A stretch of 64,000 nt of DNA from Pseudanabaena cinerea FACHB-1277 (GTDB lineage: Bacteria; Cyanobacteriota; Cyanobacteriia; Pseudanabaenales; Pseudanabaenaceae). Position 1 is the stretch's first letter. Each line of letters opens with the position of its first letter. The stretch is from the NCBI RefSeq assembly GCF_014696345.1, contig NZ_JACJPY010000006.1, forward strand, positions 52,301 through 116,300. Direction: 5' to 3'. Below, one piece after another: positions 1 through 7,674 of the stretch. The notes under the pieces were generated by a model, which was not told where the DNA came from, did not search any database, and saw only the letters and a list, made by a program, of their open reading frames with translations. Made by a program: the position numbers and the translations under genes.

Positions 1-155
1 ACGAAAGCAATTATAAGGGCAAATACATCGTCAAGCACAAGCGCCATTATACAGTGTTCTGCGTATTTGCTATTTACAGCACTTTGTCCTTTAACCTAAA
101 TCAGAAAAAGTTGGGAGTCTTTGCTTGCTTTTTGCTGTAGGCAAAATCTGAACTG

Positions 156-1520
156 CTATAGGTCTTGATGGGTAAAGGCTTTGGCATTTGCACCTGTGTA
201 GTCAGCGACAATGTGACCATTGCCCACAAGGCGATATTTATAAGTGACTAGACCTTCTAGCCCAACGGGACCTCTTGGGGGCATTTTGTTGGTGCTGATG
301 CCCACCTCTGCACCAAAACCGTAGCGGAAGCCGTCGGCAAAGCGGGTTGAGCAATTGTGATATACCCCTGCGGCATCAATATCGCTCATAAATAGATCGG
401 CGATCGCTTGATTTTGGGTGACGATCGCCTCAGTATGCTTGGAGCCGTAGGTGGTGATATGGGCGATCGCTGAGGCGGCGGAGTCCACAATTTTGATGGC
501 TAAAATTAGATCGCAATATTCTGTTGACCAGTCGGACTCGGTGGCGGCCGCAATATCAATAGTTTTGTTAAGGATTTTACAGGTGAGATCGCAGCCACGC
601 AATGCCACTGCCTTTGACTGTAAGGCTTGGGCAACTAGGGGCAGAAATTCGGGGGCGATCGCCTGATGCACTAATAAGGTCTCAATGGTATTGCATGCGG
701 CGGGATATTGGGTTTTGCTATCGACAGCGATCGCTACTGCTTGCTCCAAGTCAGCAGCTTGATCGACATAGAGATGACATACGCCATCGGCATGACCCAA
801 CACAGGAATATTGGTATTGGCTTGGATATAGCGGACAAACTGGTTAGAACCCCTAGGAATAATGAGGTCGATCAATTTGTCCATTTGTAAAATGGCGATC
901 GTTTCGGCACGGGTGGTCAATAACTGCACAACATCGGGCGAAACCTGTGCGCCCCGATCTACATCTAGATCTGCATCCAAATTGGGGCAACTGGCGAGAG
1001 CTTCGCGCATCACAGCCGCGATCGCCTCACAGGAATGTACAGCTTCACTGCCACCCTTGAGAACTACACCATTGCCCGACTTGATGCCGAGGGCAGCAAT
1101 TTGGGTCACAGCATCAGGACGCGCCTCAAAAATCACGCCGATCACTCCTAAAGGGCAGGATAGACGCTCTAACACTAAACCATGATCAAGTTCACGATGG
1201 ATTTGCCGATCGCCAATGGGATCATCCAAGCGCATCACATCCCGCACCCCTGCGATCATTCCTTTTAGTTTATTCGCATCTAATTTGAGCCTTGCGATTA
1301 GGGAATTTGGCAATTGATTGGCGATCGCTGCCGCAACATCCTCTTGGTTTGCCGCCAAGATTTTGGCAGATTGCTGCTCTAGGGCAGAGGCGATCGCCTC
1401 TAGGGCATTATTTTTGACAGCCGATGGCAATTTTGCAAGGCTGATCGCGGCGGCGCGAGTGCGCTGAATTAATGTTGTTAGTTCAGTCAAGTTTCTTTCT
1501 TGGTTGGGGTTTAAACGCAA
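156..1520 (-). CDS. proA: Glutamate-5-semialdehyde dehydrogenase (gamma-glutamyl phosphate reductase)
   Basis: Catalyses the NADPH-dependent reduction of gamma-glutamyl phosphate to glutamate-5-semialdehyde, the second step of proline synthesis in the cytoplasm. The 454-residue product spans the whole aldehyde-dehydrogenase-fold family. The catalytic Cys lies at about residue 276 in the motif YPAACNTIE, and the motif FEARPDAV lies near residue 131. The start is TTG: the reading frame has no ATG or GTG between the upstream in-frame stop and this codon, and the first internal ATG would remove the N-terminal domain. It is slightly longer than typical ProA (about 420 residues). The partner kinase proB is not in the window, so it appears to be transcribed alone. 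Confidence 0.96.
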   Translation of the reverse strand: MRLNPNQERNLTELTTLIQRTRAAAISLAKLPSAVKNNALEAIASALEQQSAKILAANQEDVAAAIANQLPNSLIARLKLDANKLKGMIAGVRDVMRLDDPIGDRQIHRELDHGLVLERLSCPLGVIGVIFEARPDAVTQIAALGIKSGNGVVLKGGSEAVHSCEAIAAVMREALASCPNLDADLDVDRGAQVSPDVVQLLTTRAETIAILQMDKLIDLIIPRGSNQFVRYIQANTNIPVLGHADGVCHLYVDQAADLEQAVAIAVDSKTQYPAACNTIETLLVHQAIAPEFLPLVAQALQSKAVALRGCDLTCKILNKTIDIAAATESDWSTEYCDLILAIKIVDSAASAIAHITTYGSKHTEAIVTQNQAIADLFMSDIDAAGVYHNCSTRFADGFRYGFGAEVGISTNKMPPRGPVGLEGLVTYKYRLVGNGHIVADYTGANAKAFTHQDL

Positions 1521-1647
1521 AGCATTGTAATTTTCTATCCTTATCTATTTTAGATCACAAGCGAAAGTCATGCTAGGTGATTTTCGTGTGGGGCAATTCA
1601 GGAACTATCCCTACTTTTGTCTGTTGGGCGGAAGTCCTAAATTTTTT

Positions 1648-3396
1648 CTACAAGCGTTTCATTTTCTTTTTGAGATCTTGGACATCCGCATCGCTGACCT
1701 TGACCTCGCGCAGCCTTGTGGCATAGGCGGGAAATGGGAAACCCACTAGCAAAGGTGACGGTACTTCGGGCTGATGGATAAACATACTGCCTGATTTGAG
1801 TAACAGCGATCGCTTGCGGCAAGCCCCTGTCAAGAAGTTATATTCAGGACGCTCCACCTCGGCGGAGTCCAACCGCCCGACCACCCGCACCGCCGCCTGA
1901 CCGACCACCCGCCGTTCCACTTCTGAAGCGGTTTGCTGTGCGCCAATGAGAATAATTCCTAGCGATCGCCCCCGTTCGGCAATTTCTACCAATAGATCCT
2001 TGATGGGGCTGCGACCTTCTTTTGGTGCATATTTATTCAACTCATCTAGGACAATAAAAACAACAGGATATTGACCGCGTTTTTCCTTTTCCATAAATAA
2101 CTTATGGAGCAGTACCCCCACCACAAATTTTTGGGCTTTACTGCCGAGTTTATTGATATCCGCGATCGTTAATTGATATTCTGCCGCAAGGGGATCGAGA
2201 TGATGCTTCTGTAATTCTTCTATGGGCAAATCACCGCGAATCAGGTGGGACATTTCATCGGCAATCCCCCAAAGCCTGCGGGTCAGCGCTTCCGCCGTAG
2301 CAGGAGCATTGCGACCTAGCCATTTTTGATCGGTATTCTCCACCAACTTATATTCGAGAAATTCGATCAAATCGCGAAAGGTTTCCACTTTGTCCTTACC
2401 ATCTTCGCCATAGATATCATCAAGATCTAGACTCGCTCTAGGGGCAAATCCTAACTTGCGATCGTGTTTATCATTGTCGATCGCCAATTTTGCCAATCTC
2501 TCTTCGACAATACTTGCCAAAAAGCCAATATTGCCCCGTTCAAGATCCTCCCCTGCAAAGAGAAATCGAAACAGGCGATCGCGACAAAATTCGCGCATTC
2601 CCCACACATAGGCAGAAATATTATCGGAACGTTGATCGAGGTGAGGTTCTATCTCTTGGGTGTTTTTCTTAGGAGCCGCACAAAAGCGCACATCACGGAA
2701 AGGCTGCACGGGTAAATCGAGAATTTGATAACTAGCGCGATCGTCTGGACGGATTTTACTATTCTCTTTATCTAGAAAAAATAAATCTTCCCCCTTCACA
2801 TTAAAAATCAAAGCCTTAGTATTAGCTCGCTTAGTTTCCAATGCTTGGGAATTAAAAATAGAATGCAATAAAAATAATGCAAAGGAAGTCTTAGTTGCCA
2901 CCCCAGAAATGCCAGAAATATTGACATGAGCGCCCTTTGTGCCATCAATAAATTCATAGTTTAAATAGGCGGTGCTGCCATTTCGCATAATTCCTGCGGC
3001 AATGCGCTGTTCCATGCCATCAAAATTCAGGGCAAACCGCAGATTCTCATCTTCCGCTAGATAGACAGCATCCCCTGGTTGGGGCGGCAAATATTCTTCA
3101 GGCTCAATGCGCGTAACTTGAATATGCGCTGCATAGGATACATTCACGGGCATACTGCCACTTGTCACCAAAAAGGTATCCGTATCAAATTGGGTTCCCT
3201 CATGGATCGTGCGGACATGATCCACCACGCCATAAAAGTCCACGATGCCTTTGTTGTCGGGGCGCGTGGTTTTGACCTGCACCACATCATCAAGGCGCAA
3301 AACTTGGCGATCGCACACTGCCACCCAAAACTCAAGGGGGGTAGCATCCTTAGTGCCTAAAATATAGCCAATTGGTTCATTCATTGTCTTAGACAT
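1648..3396 (-). CDS. HerA-like ATP-binding protein (DUF87-type)
   Basis: A 582-residue RecA-fold ATPase resembling the HerA/FtsK superfamily of hexameric DNA-translocating ATPases. An N-terminal beta-rich region (about 1-110) is followed by a P-loop-like segment near residues 161-171 (SGISGVATKTS). That loop keeps Lys-Thr-Ser but lacks the Gly normally found before the Lys. Walker B is clear at about 446-452 (VFIVLDE), followed by the arginine-rich segment ERGRSLGIILIGAQQ at about 474-488, typical of HerA-type proteins. No NurA nuclease gene is adjacent, so the usual HerA-NurA pairing is not seen here. The ATG start gives a second Met at position 5. DNA translocation is inferred from the family; the substrate is unknown. 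Confidence 0.8.
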   Translation of the reverse strand: MSKTMNEPIGYILGTKDATPLEFWVAVCDRQVLRLDDVVQVKTTRPDNKGIVDFYGVVDHVRTIHEGTQFDTDTFLVTSGSMPVNVSYAAHIQVTRIEPEEYLPPQPGDAVYLAEDENLRFALNFDGMEQRIAAGIMRNGSTAYLNYEFIDGTKGAHVNISGISGVATKTSFALFLLHSIFNSQALETKRANTKALIFNVKGEDLFFLDKENSKIRPDDRASYQILDLPVQPFRDVRFCAAPKKNTQEIEPHLDQRSDNISAYVWGMREFCRDRLFRFLFAGEDLERGNIGFLASIVEERLAKLAIDNDKHDRKLGFAPRASLDLDDIYGEDGKDKVETFRDLIEFLEYKLVENTDQKWLGRNAPATAEALTRRLWGIADEMSHLIRGDLPIEELQKHHLDPLAAEYQLTIADINKLGSKAQKFVVGVLLHKLFMEKEKRGQYPVVFIVLDELNKYAPKEGRSPIKDLLVEIAERGRSLGIILIGAQQTASEVERRVVGQAAVRVVGRLDSAEVERPEYNFLTGACRKRSLLLKSGSMFIHQPEVPSPLLVGFPFPAYATRLREVKVSDADVQDLKKKMKRL

Positions 3397-3622
3397 AGAC
3401 TTTATAGACGCTTGATGTTCTAAATGCTTTTTTAAATACTTTTAAATACTGTTTTAAATCTTAGATGCAACCTTTACATTCATGGAGGAAATCAGGGGAA
3501 ACGTGATTTTACTTAAAAGATGTTTTTATTTTACTGTGGGATTTATCGACATTGAGAAAATCTCAAGAAAATCGCACTCTAGATATGCTTTAATTGCGAA
3601 TACTTTGGATTTATTTCAGTCT

Positions 3623-3988
3623 CTATTTGCAGAGCAGTTCTTTTATTGTATCTAGTAGATCGGCAGGATGAAAAGGCTTTGCAACATAGGCATTAGCACC
3701 TTGTCTGAATCCCCAATAGCGATCGACCTTAGTGGATTTGGCAGAACACATCACAATATTAATATGCCAAGTTTCAGGATTTTCTCTTAATCTGCGGCAT
3801 AGCTCATAGCCATGCATTTGGGGCATAATGATATCCGTAATTATTAAATCTGGTCGAAAGGATTGCGCTTGAGCGATCGCTTCTAACCCATTACTCGCTG
3901 TGGAAATTTCAAATTGATTGTTTTTGAGTAAATTGGCAATCATTTCTCTCTGGGTAGAGCTATCTTCAACAACTAAAATCTTAGACAT
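3623..3988 (-). CDS. Single-domain response regulator (CheY/PatA-receiver type)
   Basis: A 121-residue stand-alone receiver domain. The acidic pair is Glu8-Asp9 (VVED), the phospho-acceptor is Asp52 in IITDIIMP, and the conserved Lys is Lys104 in VAKPF, so phosphorylation should be possible. The reading frame extends seven codons further upstream, to 4009, but the Met at 3988 begins exactly where CheY-like domains begin. With no output domain it probably signals by protein-protein contact, as PilG/PilH-type regulators of motility do in cyanobacteria; that role is inference. It is divergent from the NarL-type regulator that follows, and about 200 bp of A+T-rich DNA separates them. Confidence 0.9.
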   Translation of the reverse strand: MSKILVVEDSSTQREMIANLLKNNQFEISTASNGLEAIAQAQSFRPDLIITDIIMPQMHGYELCRRLRENPETWHINIVMCSAKSTKVDRYWGFRQGANAYVAKPFHPADLLDTIKELLCK

Positions 3989-4190
3989 CACTTTAATTCT
4001 CAATTCCATGCCTCAATCCTAGTCTGGAGAATTTGATTACACATGAAGATTAAGTACTGAATTGCAATAGTACTTTAGTCCTATGCTTAATTAGGACTAA
4101 GGCTACTTGTTAGATTAATTTGCAATGGTGTAGCTTTGATTTTGCCCCAAGCACAATGAGAGCCTCTATGAAACTAAGATGGAAAATTCT

Positions 4191-4823
4191 ATGAAAATTC
4201 GTGTTTTACTAGTAGATGATCATTCCTTTATTCGTCGCGCCCTCAAAATTTCTCTCGGAGATGAGGCTTCTCTAGAAATAGTTGGCGAGGCGGAAAATGG
4301 GGAAGTAGCGATCGCGCAGGTGGATCATCTCAAGCCTGATGTCGTTTTGATGGATATTCAAATGCCAATTATGGACGGAGTAGAGACAACCCGTCACATT
4401 TGCGATCGCGCTCCAGAAACGAAAGTTCTCATTTTGACAGTAGATGATACTGACGAAAATATTTCGCAAGCTTTGAAATATGGTGCTTCGGGATATATCT
4501 TAAAAAATACGCTTCCTGAAGAACTTGCCTTTGCAATTCAAGCCGTATACCGAGGCTATATGCATTTAGACTTAAACTTAGGAAGAAGAGTAATTGCGCG
4601 GATACCAGAAACAACAGAGGTCTTAAGTGCTGATTGGGGCAAACTTACTCCAAGAGAACAGGAAATAGTGCAATTGATTGCTACTGGAGCAAATAACGAA
4701 GAAATTGCAAATCGATTATATATTTCACAAAGAACAGTAAAAAATCATATTACAAGTATTCTCAGTCAGCTAAATCTGCGAAATAGGACTCAGATTGCTA
4801 TTTTAGTCGCTCAAATCAAGTAG
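4191..4823 (+). CDS. NarL/LuxR-family response regulator
   Basis: A two-domain transcriptional regulator: an N-terminal receiver (Asp9/Asp10, phospho-acceptor Asp55 in VLMDIQMP, Lys105) and a C-terminal LuxR-type helix-turn-helix. The HTH begins at LTPREQEIVQLIATG and carries the recognition-helix region ISQRTVKNHI. The frame is also open from an ATG at 4179. The ATG at 4191 is preferred because GGAAAA lies six bases before it and because the product then begins MKIRVLLVDDH like the family. No histidine kinase is adjacent, so the cognate sensor is unknown. The gene runs directly into the relic antitoxin/PIN locus that follows. Confidence 0.92.
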   Translation: MKIRVLLVDDHSFIRRALKISLGDEASLEIVGEAENGEVAIAQVDHLKPDVVLMDIQMPIMDGVETTRHICDRAPETKVLILTVDDTDENISQALKYGASGYILKNTLPEELAFAIQAVYRGYMHLDLNLGRRVIARIPETTEVLSADWGKLTPREQEIVQLIATGANNEEIANRLYISQRTVKNHITSILSQLNLRNRTQIAILVAQIK

Positions 4824-4865
4824 CGAACAGGATATTGCGGATGCTGTAGCTTGGGCGCGTAACTC

Positions 4866-5122
4866 ATGAGCGATCGCTTGAGAGTGGTAATTGATACTAA
4901 TTTGGTGTTGTCAGCTTTGGTGTTTGGTGGTAGTACAGCAAGATTACATTTAGCATGGCAGAGCGATCGCTTTGTTCCATTGGCTTCTAAGTCAACGATT
5001 ATGGAACTAATCAGGGGGCTTGCTTATCCAAAGTTCAAATTAACAATCGCGATTTGCTCTGTCTTGTTGATAATTTTGCCTATCCAATAGTAACTGTTGA
5101 GCAGTTTTTTACGGTTATTTGA
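4866..5122 (+). pseudogene. PIN-family toxin remnant, frameshifted and truncated
   Basis: The first 60 or so codons encode the N-terminus of a PIN-domain ribonuclease (VVIDTNLVLSALVFGG, with the first conserved Asp). At about 5042-5045 the frame is lost. One base further on, the sequence continues sensibly as NRDLLCLVDNFAYPIVTVEQ until a stop at 5120, which points to a one-base deletion followed by loss of the C-terminal half. The ATG overlaps the stop of an upstream fragment (about 4822-4869, ending DAVAWARNS) in the ATGA arrangement usual for antitoxin-toxin pairs. That fragment looks like the tail of the lost antitoxin. The locus is most likely non-functional. Confidence 0.75.
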
Positions 5123-5226
5123 TCCTTTAAATCGTCTGAATTATTGATCGCACTCTTATTTGATCCGATGGTGATCGGTAACTAAATATGGTTTAATTAT
5201 AAATACTTTAGGTTGATTTCATTGCT

Positions 5227-5886
5227 ATGACTCTTGATGCGATCGAGTTTGCGGAAAATCCAGAGCCGCGTTGCCCTTGTGTGTTGCTTTTAGACACTTC
5301 TGGATCGATGGGTGGGGAAAAGATTGCGGCTCTGAATGCAGGGTTACAGACTTTTCGAGATGATCTGTTGCAGGATAATTTGGCTAGTAAGCGGGTGGAA
5401 GTGGCGATCATTGCTTTTGATACGACGGTGCGCGTGGAGCATGAGTTTGCTACGGCTGAACATTTTCAAGCACCAACTTTGACAGCGCAGGGTTTGACTT
5501 ATACGGCTGCGGGTATTAATAAAGCCCTTGATTTGTTGCAAGCGCGTAAGCGTGAGTATAAGGATAATGGCATTACTTACTATCGCCCTTGGGTGTTTTT
5601 GATTACTGATGGTGCGCCCTATGGCGAGGATGCCTATCTGTTGACTCAGGCAGCGCAACGGGTGAAGGAGGAGGAGACTAATAAACGGGTTGCCTTTTTT
5701 GCGGTGGGTGTGGAAGGTGCGGATATGAATCAGTTGCAAACGATGTCTGTGCGATCGCCTATCAAATTAAAAGGATTAAGTTTCCGCGAGATGTTTGTGT
5801 GGCTGTCGGCAAGTATGCAGCGAGTTTCCCATTCTAAACCCGATGAGCAGGTTCCATTAGCGCCGCCAGGTTGGGGGACAGTCTAA
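5227..5886 (+). CDS. vWA-domain protein, TerY-like
   Basis: A 219-residue protein consisting almost entirely of a von Willebrand factor A domain. The metal-ion-dependent adhesion site is complete: DTSGSM at residues 23-28, a Thr in GLTYTAAG, and an Asp in FLITDG. No signal peptide is visible, so it is cytoplasmic. In known TerY-P systems a vWA protein, a PP2C phosphatase and a Ser/Thr kinase are co-encoded; here the vWA gene overlaps the PP2C gene by one base (TAATG), so the two are certainly co-transcribed and probably translationally coupled. The kinase of the triad is not present. The cellular target is unknown. Confidence 0.9.
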   Translation: MTLDAIEFAENPEPRCPCVLLLDTSGSMGGEKIAALNAGLQTFRDDLLQDNLASKRVEVAIIAFDTTVRVEHEFATAEHFQAPTLTAQGLTYTAAGINKALDLLQARKREYKDNGITYYRPWVFLITDGAPYGEDAYLLTQAAQRVKEEETNKRVAFFAVGVEGADMNQLQTMSVRSPIKLKGLSFREMFVWLSASMQRVSHSKPDEQVPLAPPGWGTV

Positions 5887-6668
5887 TGAGTATCGATCAT
5901 AGTCTAGATTCTTCTCAATGGTCAGTGGTAGCGGTTTCTCTGGAAGGAACTAGTCATCAAAAGCGAGATTTGCCCTGTCAGGATGCTCATTTTTGGCAAG
6001 TCGTAGGCGATCGCATCTTAGTTGCGGCTGTTGCGGATGGGGCGGGATCTGTCTCGCTTTCGGAAGTGGGATCTTTGCTGGCGGTGCAAACGGCGGTGAA
6101 GGGAATTGCTTCTAAAATTGCGGATTCATCAGTTCCTGATCGTGATGAAGGATGGAAAGTGCTGCTTAACGGTGGTTTAGAAGATGCTTTAGTGGCTATT
6201 CAAGAAGAGGCAGAATCGCGTCAAGTGAATGTGCGGGAGCTATCAACGACTTTGTTACTTGCGGTAGCGACTCCTGATCTTGTGGCGGCGATTCAGGTGG
6301 GCGATGGAGCGATTGTGGTTGCTAATCAGAAAGGAACGGCGATCGCCTTGACAAGTCCTCCGATTGAAGAATCCCTAGATTTAGCTACCTTTTTAACTTC
6401 ACCTAATGGCATTGATTCTGCTCAAATTTGTCTATGGGAAGGGAAACCTGCTCAGTTAGCGATGTTTTCCGATGGGTTGCAAATGCTGGCTCTGCAAATG
6501 CCTCAAGGTGTAGCTCATGCGCCATTTTTTGCACCGCTATTTAAGTTCATTGCTGAGGCGAAGGATTTAGATGCGGCGCATCAGGAGTTAACTGGATTTT
6601 TGCGATCGCCTAGGGTTTGCGATCGCACTGATGACGATTTGACTTTGCTGCTGGCTGCATTGGCTTAG
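5886..6668 (+). CDS. PP2C-family Ser/Thr protein phosphatase
   Basis: A 260-residue PPM/PP2C-type phosphatase. The metal-binding motif appears as ADGAGS near residue 52, the region around QVGDGAIVV matches the second metal loop, and RTDDDLTLL near the C-terminus gives the final Asp pair. The ATG used overlaps the stop of the vWA gene. The frame is also open from a TTG at 5871, which would lie inside the vWA gene and is less likely. It presumably dephosphorylates a protein in the same pathway as the vWA partner. The kinase expected third in a TerY-P cluster is absent; the following gene is an antitoxin-like protein. Confidence 0.88.
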   Translation: MSIDHSLDSSQWSVVAVSLEGTSHQKRDLPCQDAHFWQVVGDRILVAAVADGAGSVSLSEVGSLLAVQTAVKGIASKIADSSVPDRDEGWKVLLNGGLEDALVAIQEEAESRQVNVRELSTTLLLAVATPDLVAAIQVGDGAIVVANQKGTAIALTSPPIEESLDLATFLTSPNGIDSAQICLWEGKPAQLAMFSDGLQMLALQMPQGVAHAPFFAPLFKFIAEAKDLDAAHQELTGFLRSPRVCDRTDDDLTLLLAALA

Positions 6669-6728
6669 AGTGATTCTACCTAAGCACTTGTACTAAAATA
6701 TTCATAATGAATGATCGAGGTTACTCTC

Positions 6729-6947
6729 ATGCTGTTGCAAGAACTCAAAGAACAGTCTTATAAACTATCGACAAGCGATCGCCTTGAATTAATTAGTGCG
6801 ATCGCTCAGTCTTTGCAAAAATCACGCGATTTGTCTATTGATGTTGAACCTCAACCAATTCAAAACAAACGTCCTGCGTTTGGTGTTATGAAAGGAAGTG
6901 GCGAAATTTTGGGAGATATAGTTGACTCTGGGATTGTTCTCTCATAG
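6729..6947 (+). CDS. Small antitoxin-like protein, orphan
   Basis: A 72-residue protein beginning MLLQELKEQSYKLSTSDRLE, a pattern seen in cyanobacterial antitoxins that accompany PIN toxins, with a conserved-looking C-terminal part (FGVMKGSGEILGDIV). The frame is open from 6711, but GAGG eight bases before the ATG at 6729 supports the shorter form. No toxin follows on this strand. Instead its last 88 bases overlap, tail to tail, the end of the MNT gene on the other strand. It is either an orphan left by toxin loss or acts in trans. Function is inferred from sequence style only. Confidence 0.6.
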   Translation: MLLQELKEQSYKLSTSDRLELISAIAQSLQKSRDLSIDVEPQPIQNKRPAFGVMKGSGEILGDIVDSGIVLS

Positions 6948-7240
6948 AAAGTAATTCCTACTCTATTAATATGTTCGATTAGGTGTAAATTATCGATGGA
7001 GCTAAAGATTGATAGATCTATGGAATAGGGTAAAAGTAGGTCATCGATTTGGTTTTGGATTTGGAGTAGTTGCCGATGGTTGAGGCGATCGCTAATCAAG
7101 GTTAAATCAATGTCAGATCCATTTTTATAATTACCCTTGGCGCGAGAACCATAGAGAATTACTTTGCTAATTTCGGGATATTCAGCAAAAATCTGATTGA
7201 TCTGGATAATTACTTCGGGTTTTAGTCCAAACTGATTCAT
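6860..7240 (-). CDS. MNT-family nucleotidyltransferase (antitoxin of HEPN/MNT module)
   Basis: A 126-residue minimal nucleotidyltransferase. The signature GSRAKG followed by SDIDL is intact, so catalysis (transfer of nucleotide to the HEPN partner in characterised MntA/HepT pairs) is plausible. It overlaps the upstream HEPN gene by four bases (ATGA). The last 25 or so residues (from about ERTIPEST on) have no counterpart in usual MNT proteins and are encoded opposite the C-terminus of the antitoxin-like gene at 6729-6947. This suggests that the original stop was lost and the frame reads into its neighbour. Confidence 0.85.
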   Translation of the reverse strand: MNQFGLKPEVIIQINQIFAEYPEISKVILYGSRAKGNYKNGSDIDLTLISDRLNHRQLLQIQNQIDDLLLPYSIDLSIFSSIDNLHLIEHINRVGITFYERTIPESTISPKISPLPFITPNAGRLF

Positions 7241-7632
7241 AGGGTTTCCATTTTTTCTTTTAGTTCGATAAATAGCTGAAAGTAGATATCATGAATGTCT
7301 TGATTGATTTGTTGGGCTACTTCGAGATTATAGGTATGTACTGAGGCAATTCTACTTTTGATCATCTTCATCCAGTTGTCGCCATCGGTAATTAAGCCAC
7401 GTTGAAAGGCTAACCGTAAGGCATCTCGACTGCCTTGGATGCTAACTTCTCCTTGTTCTTCGTAGTAGTCTTTAATCACATTCCATGCAAGTTCGTAGGT
7501 GTACTCGAAGGCTTTAATTATTCCTTGTTCTTCTAGTTCGTTTAGTTCACCTTTTTCGATAAATTTGGTAAGCTGAACGATTGCTTTTTGATAGTTATAA
7601 AAGCGTTGCTTCCAACGAATGTCATTTTGCAT
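7237..7632 (-). CDS. HEPN-domain toxin (HI0074/HepT-like)
   Basis: A 131-residue all-helical HEPN protein of the nucleotidyltransferase substrate-binding type. The RNase motif R-x4-H is visible as RIASVH, and the N-terminal portion carries the family pattern ending in FEYTYELAWNVIKDY. In characterised modules the HEPN protein is an RNase toxin silenced by nucleotide modification from its MNT partner, which is encoded immediately downstream with a four-base overlap. It lies 42 bp downstream of the helicase-HNH gene on the same strand and could be read as part of the same transcript. Confidence 0.87.
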   Translation of the reverse strand: MQNDIRWKQRFYNYQKAIVQLTKFIEKGELNELEEQGIIKAFEYTYELAWNVIKDYYEEQGEVSIQGSRDALRLAFQRGLITDGDNWMKMIKSRIASVHTYNLEVAQQINQDIHDIYFQLFIELKEKMETL

Positions 7633-7674
7633 ATAAAGTCTTTGATGAGTTCTTTAATATTTAATTCTGTTTGA

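Noticed and set aside
862..1185. A 107-codon plus-strand frame opposite proA.
   Set aside because: It is fully antisense to conserved ProA sequence and has no recognisable protein features.
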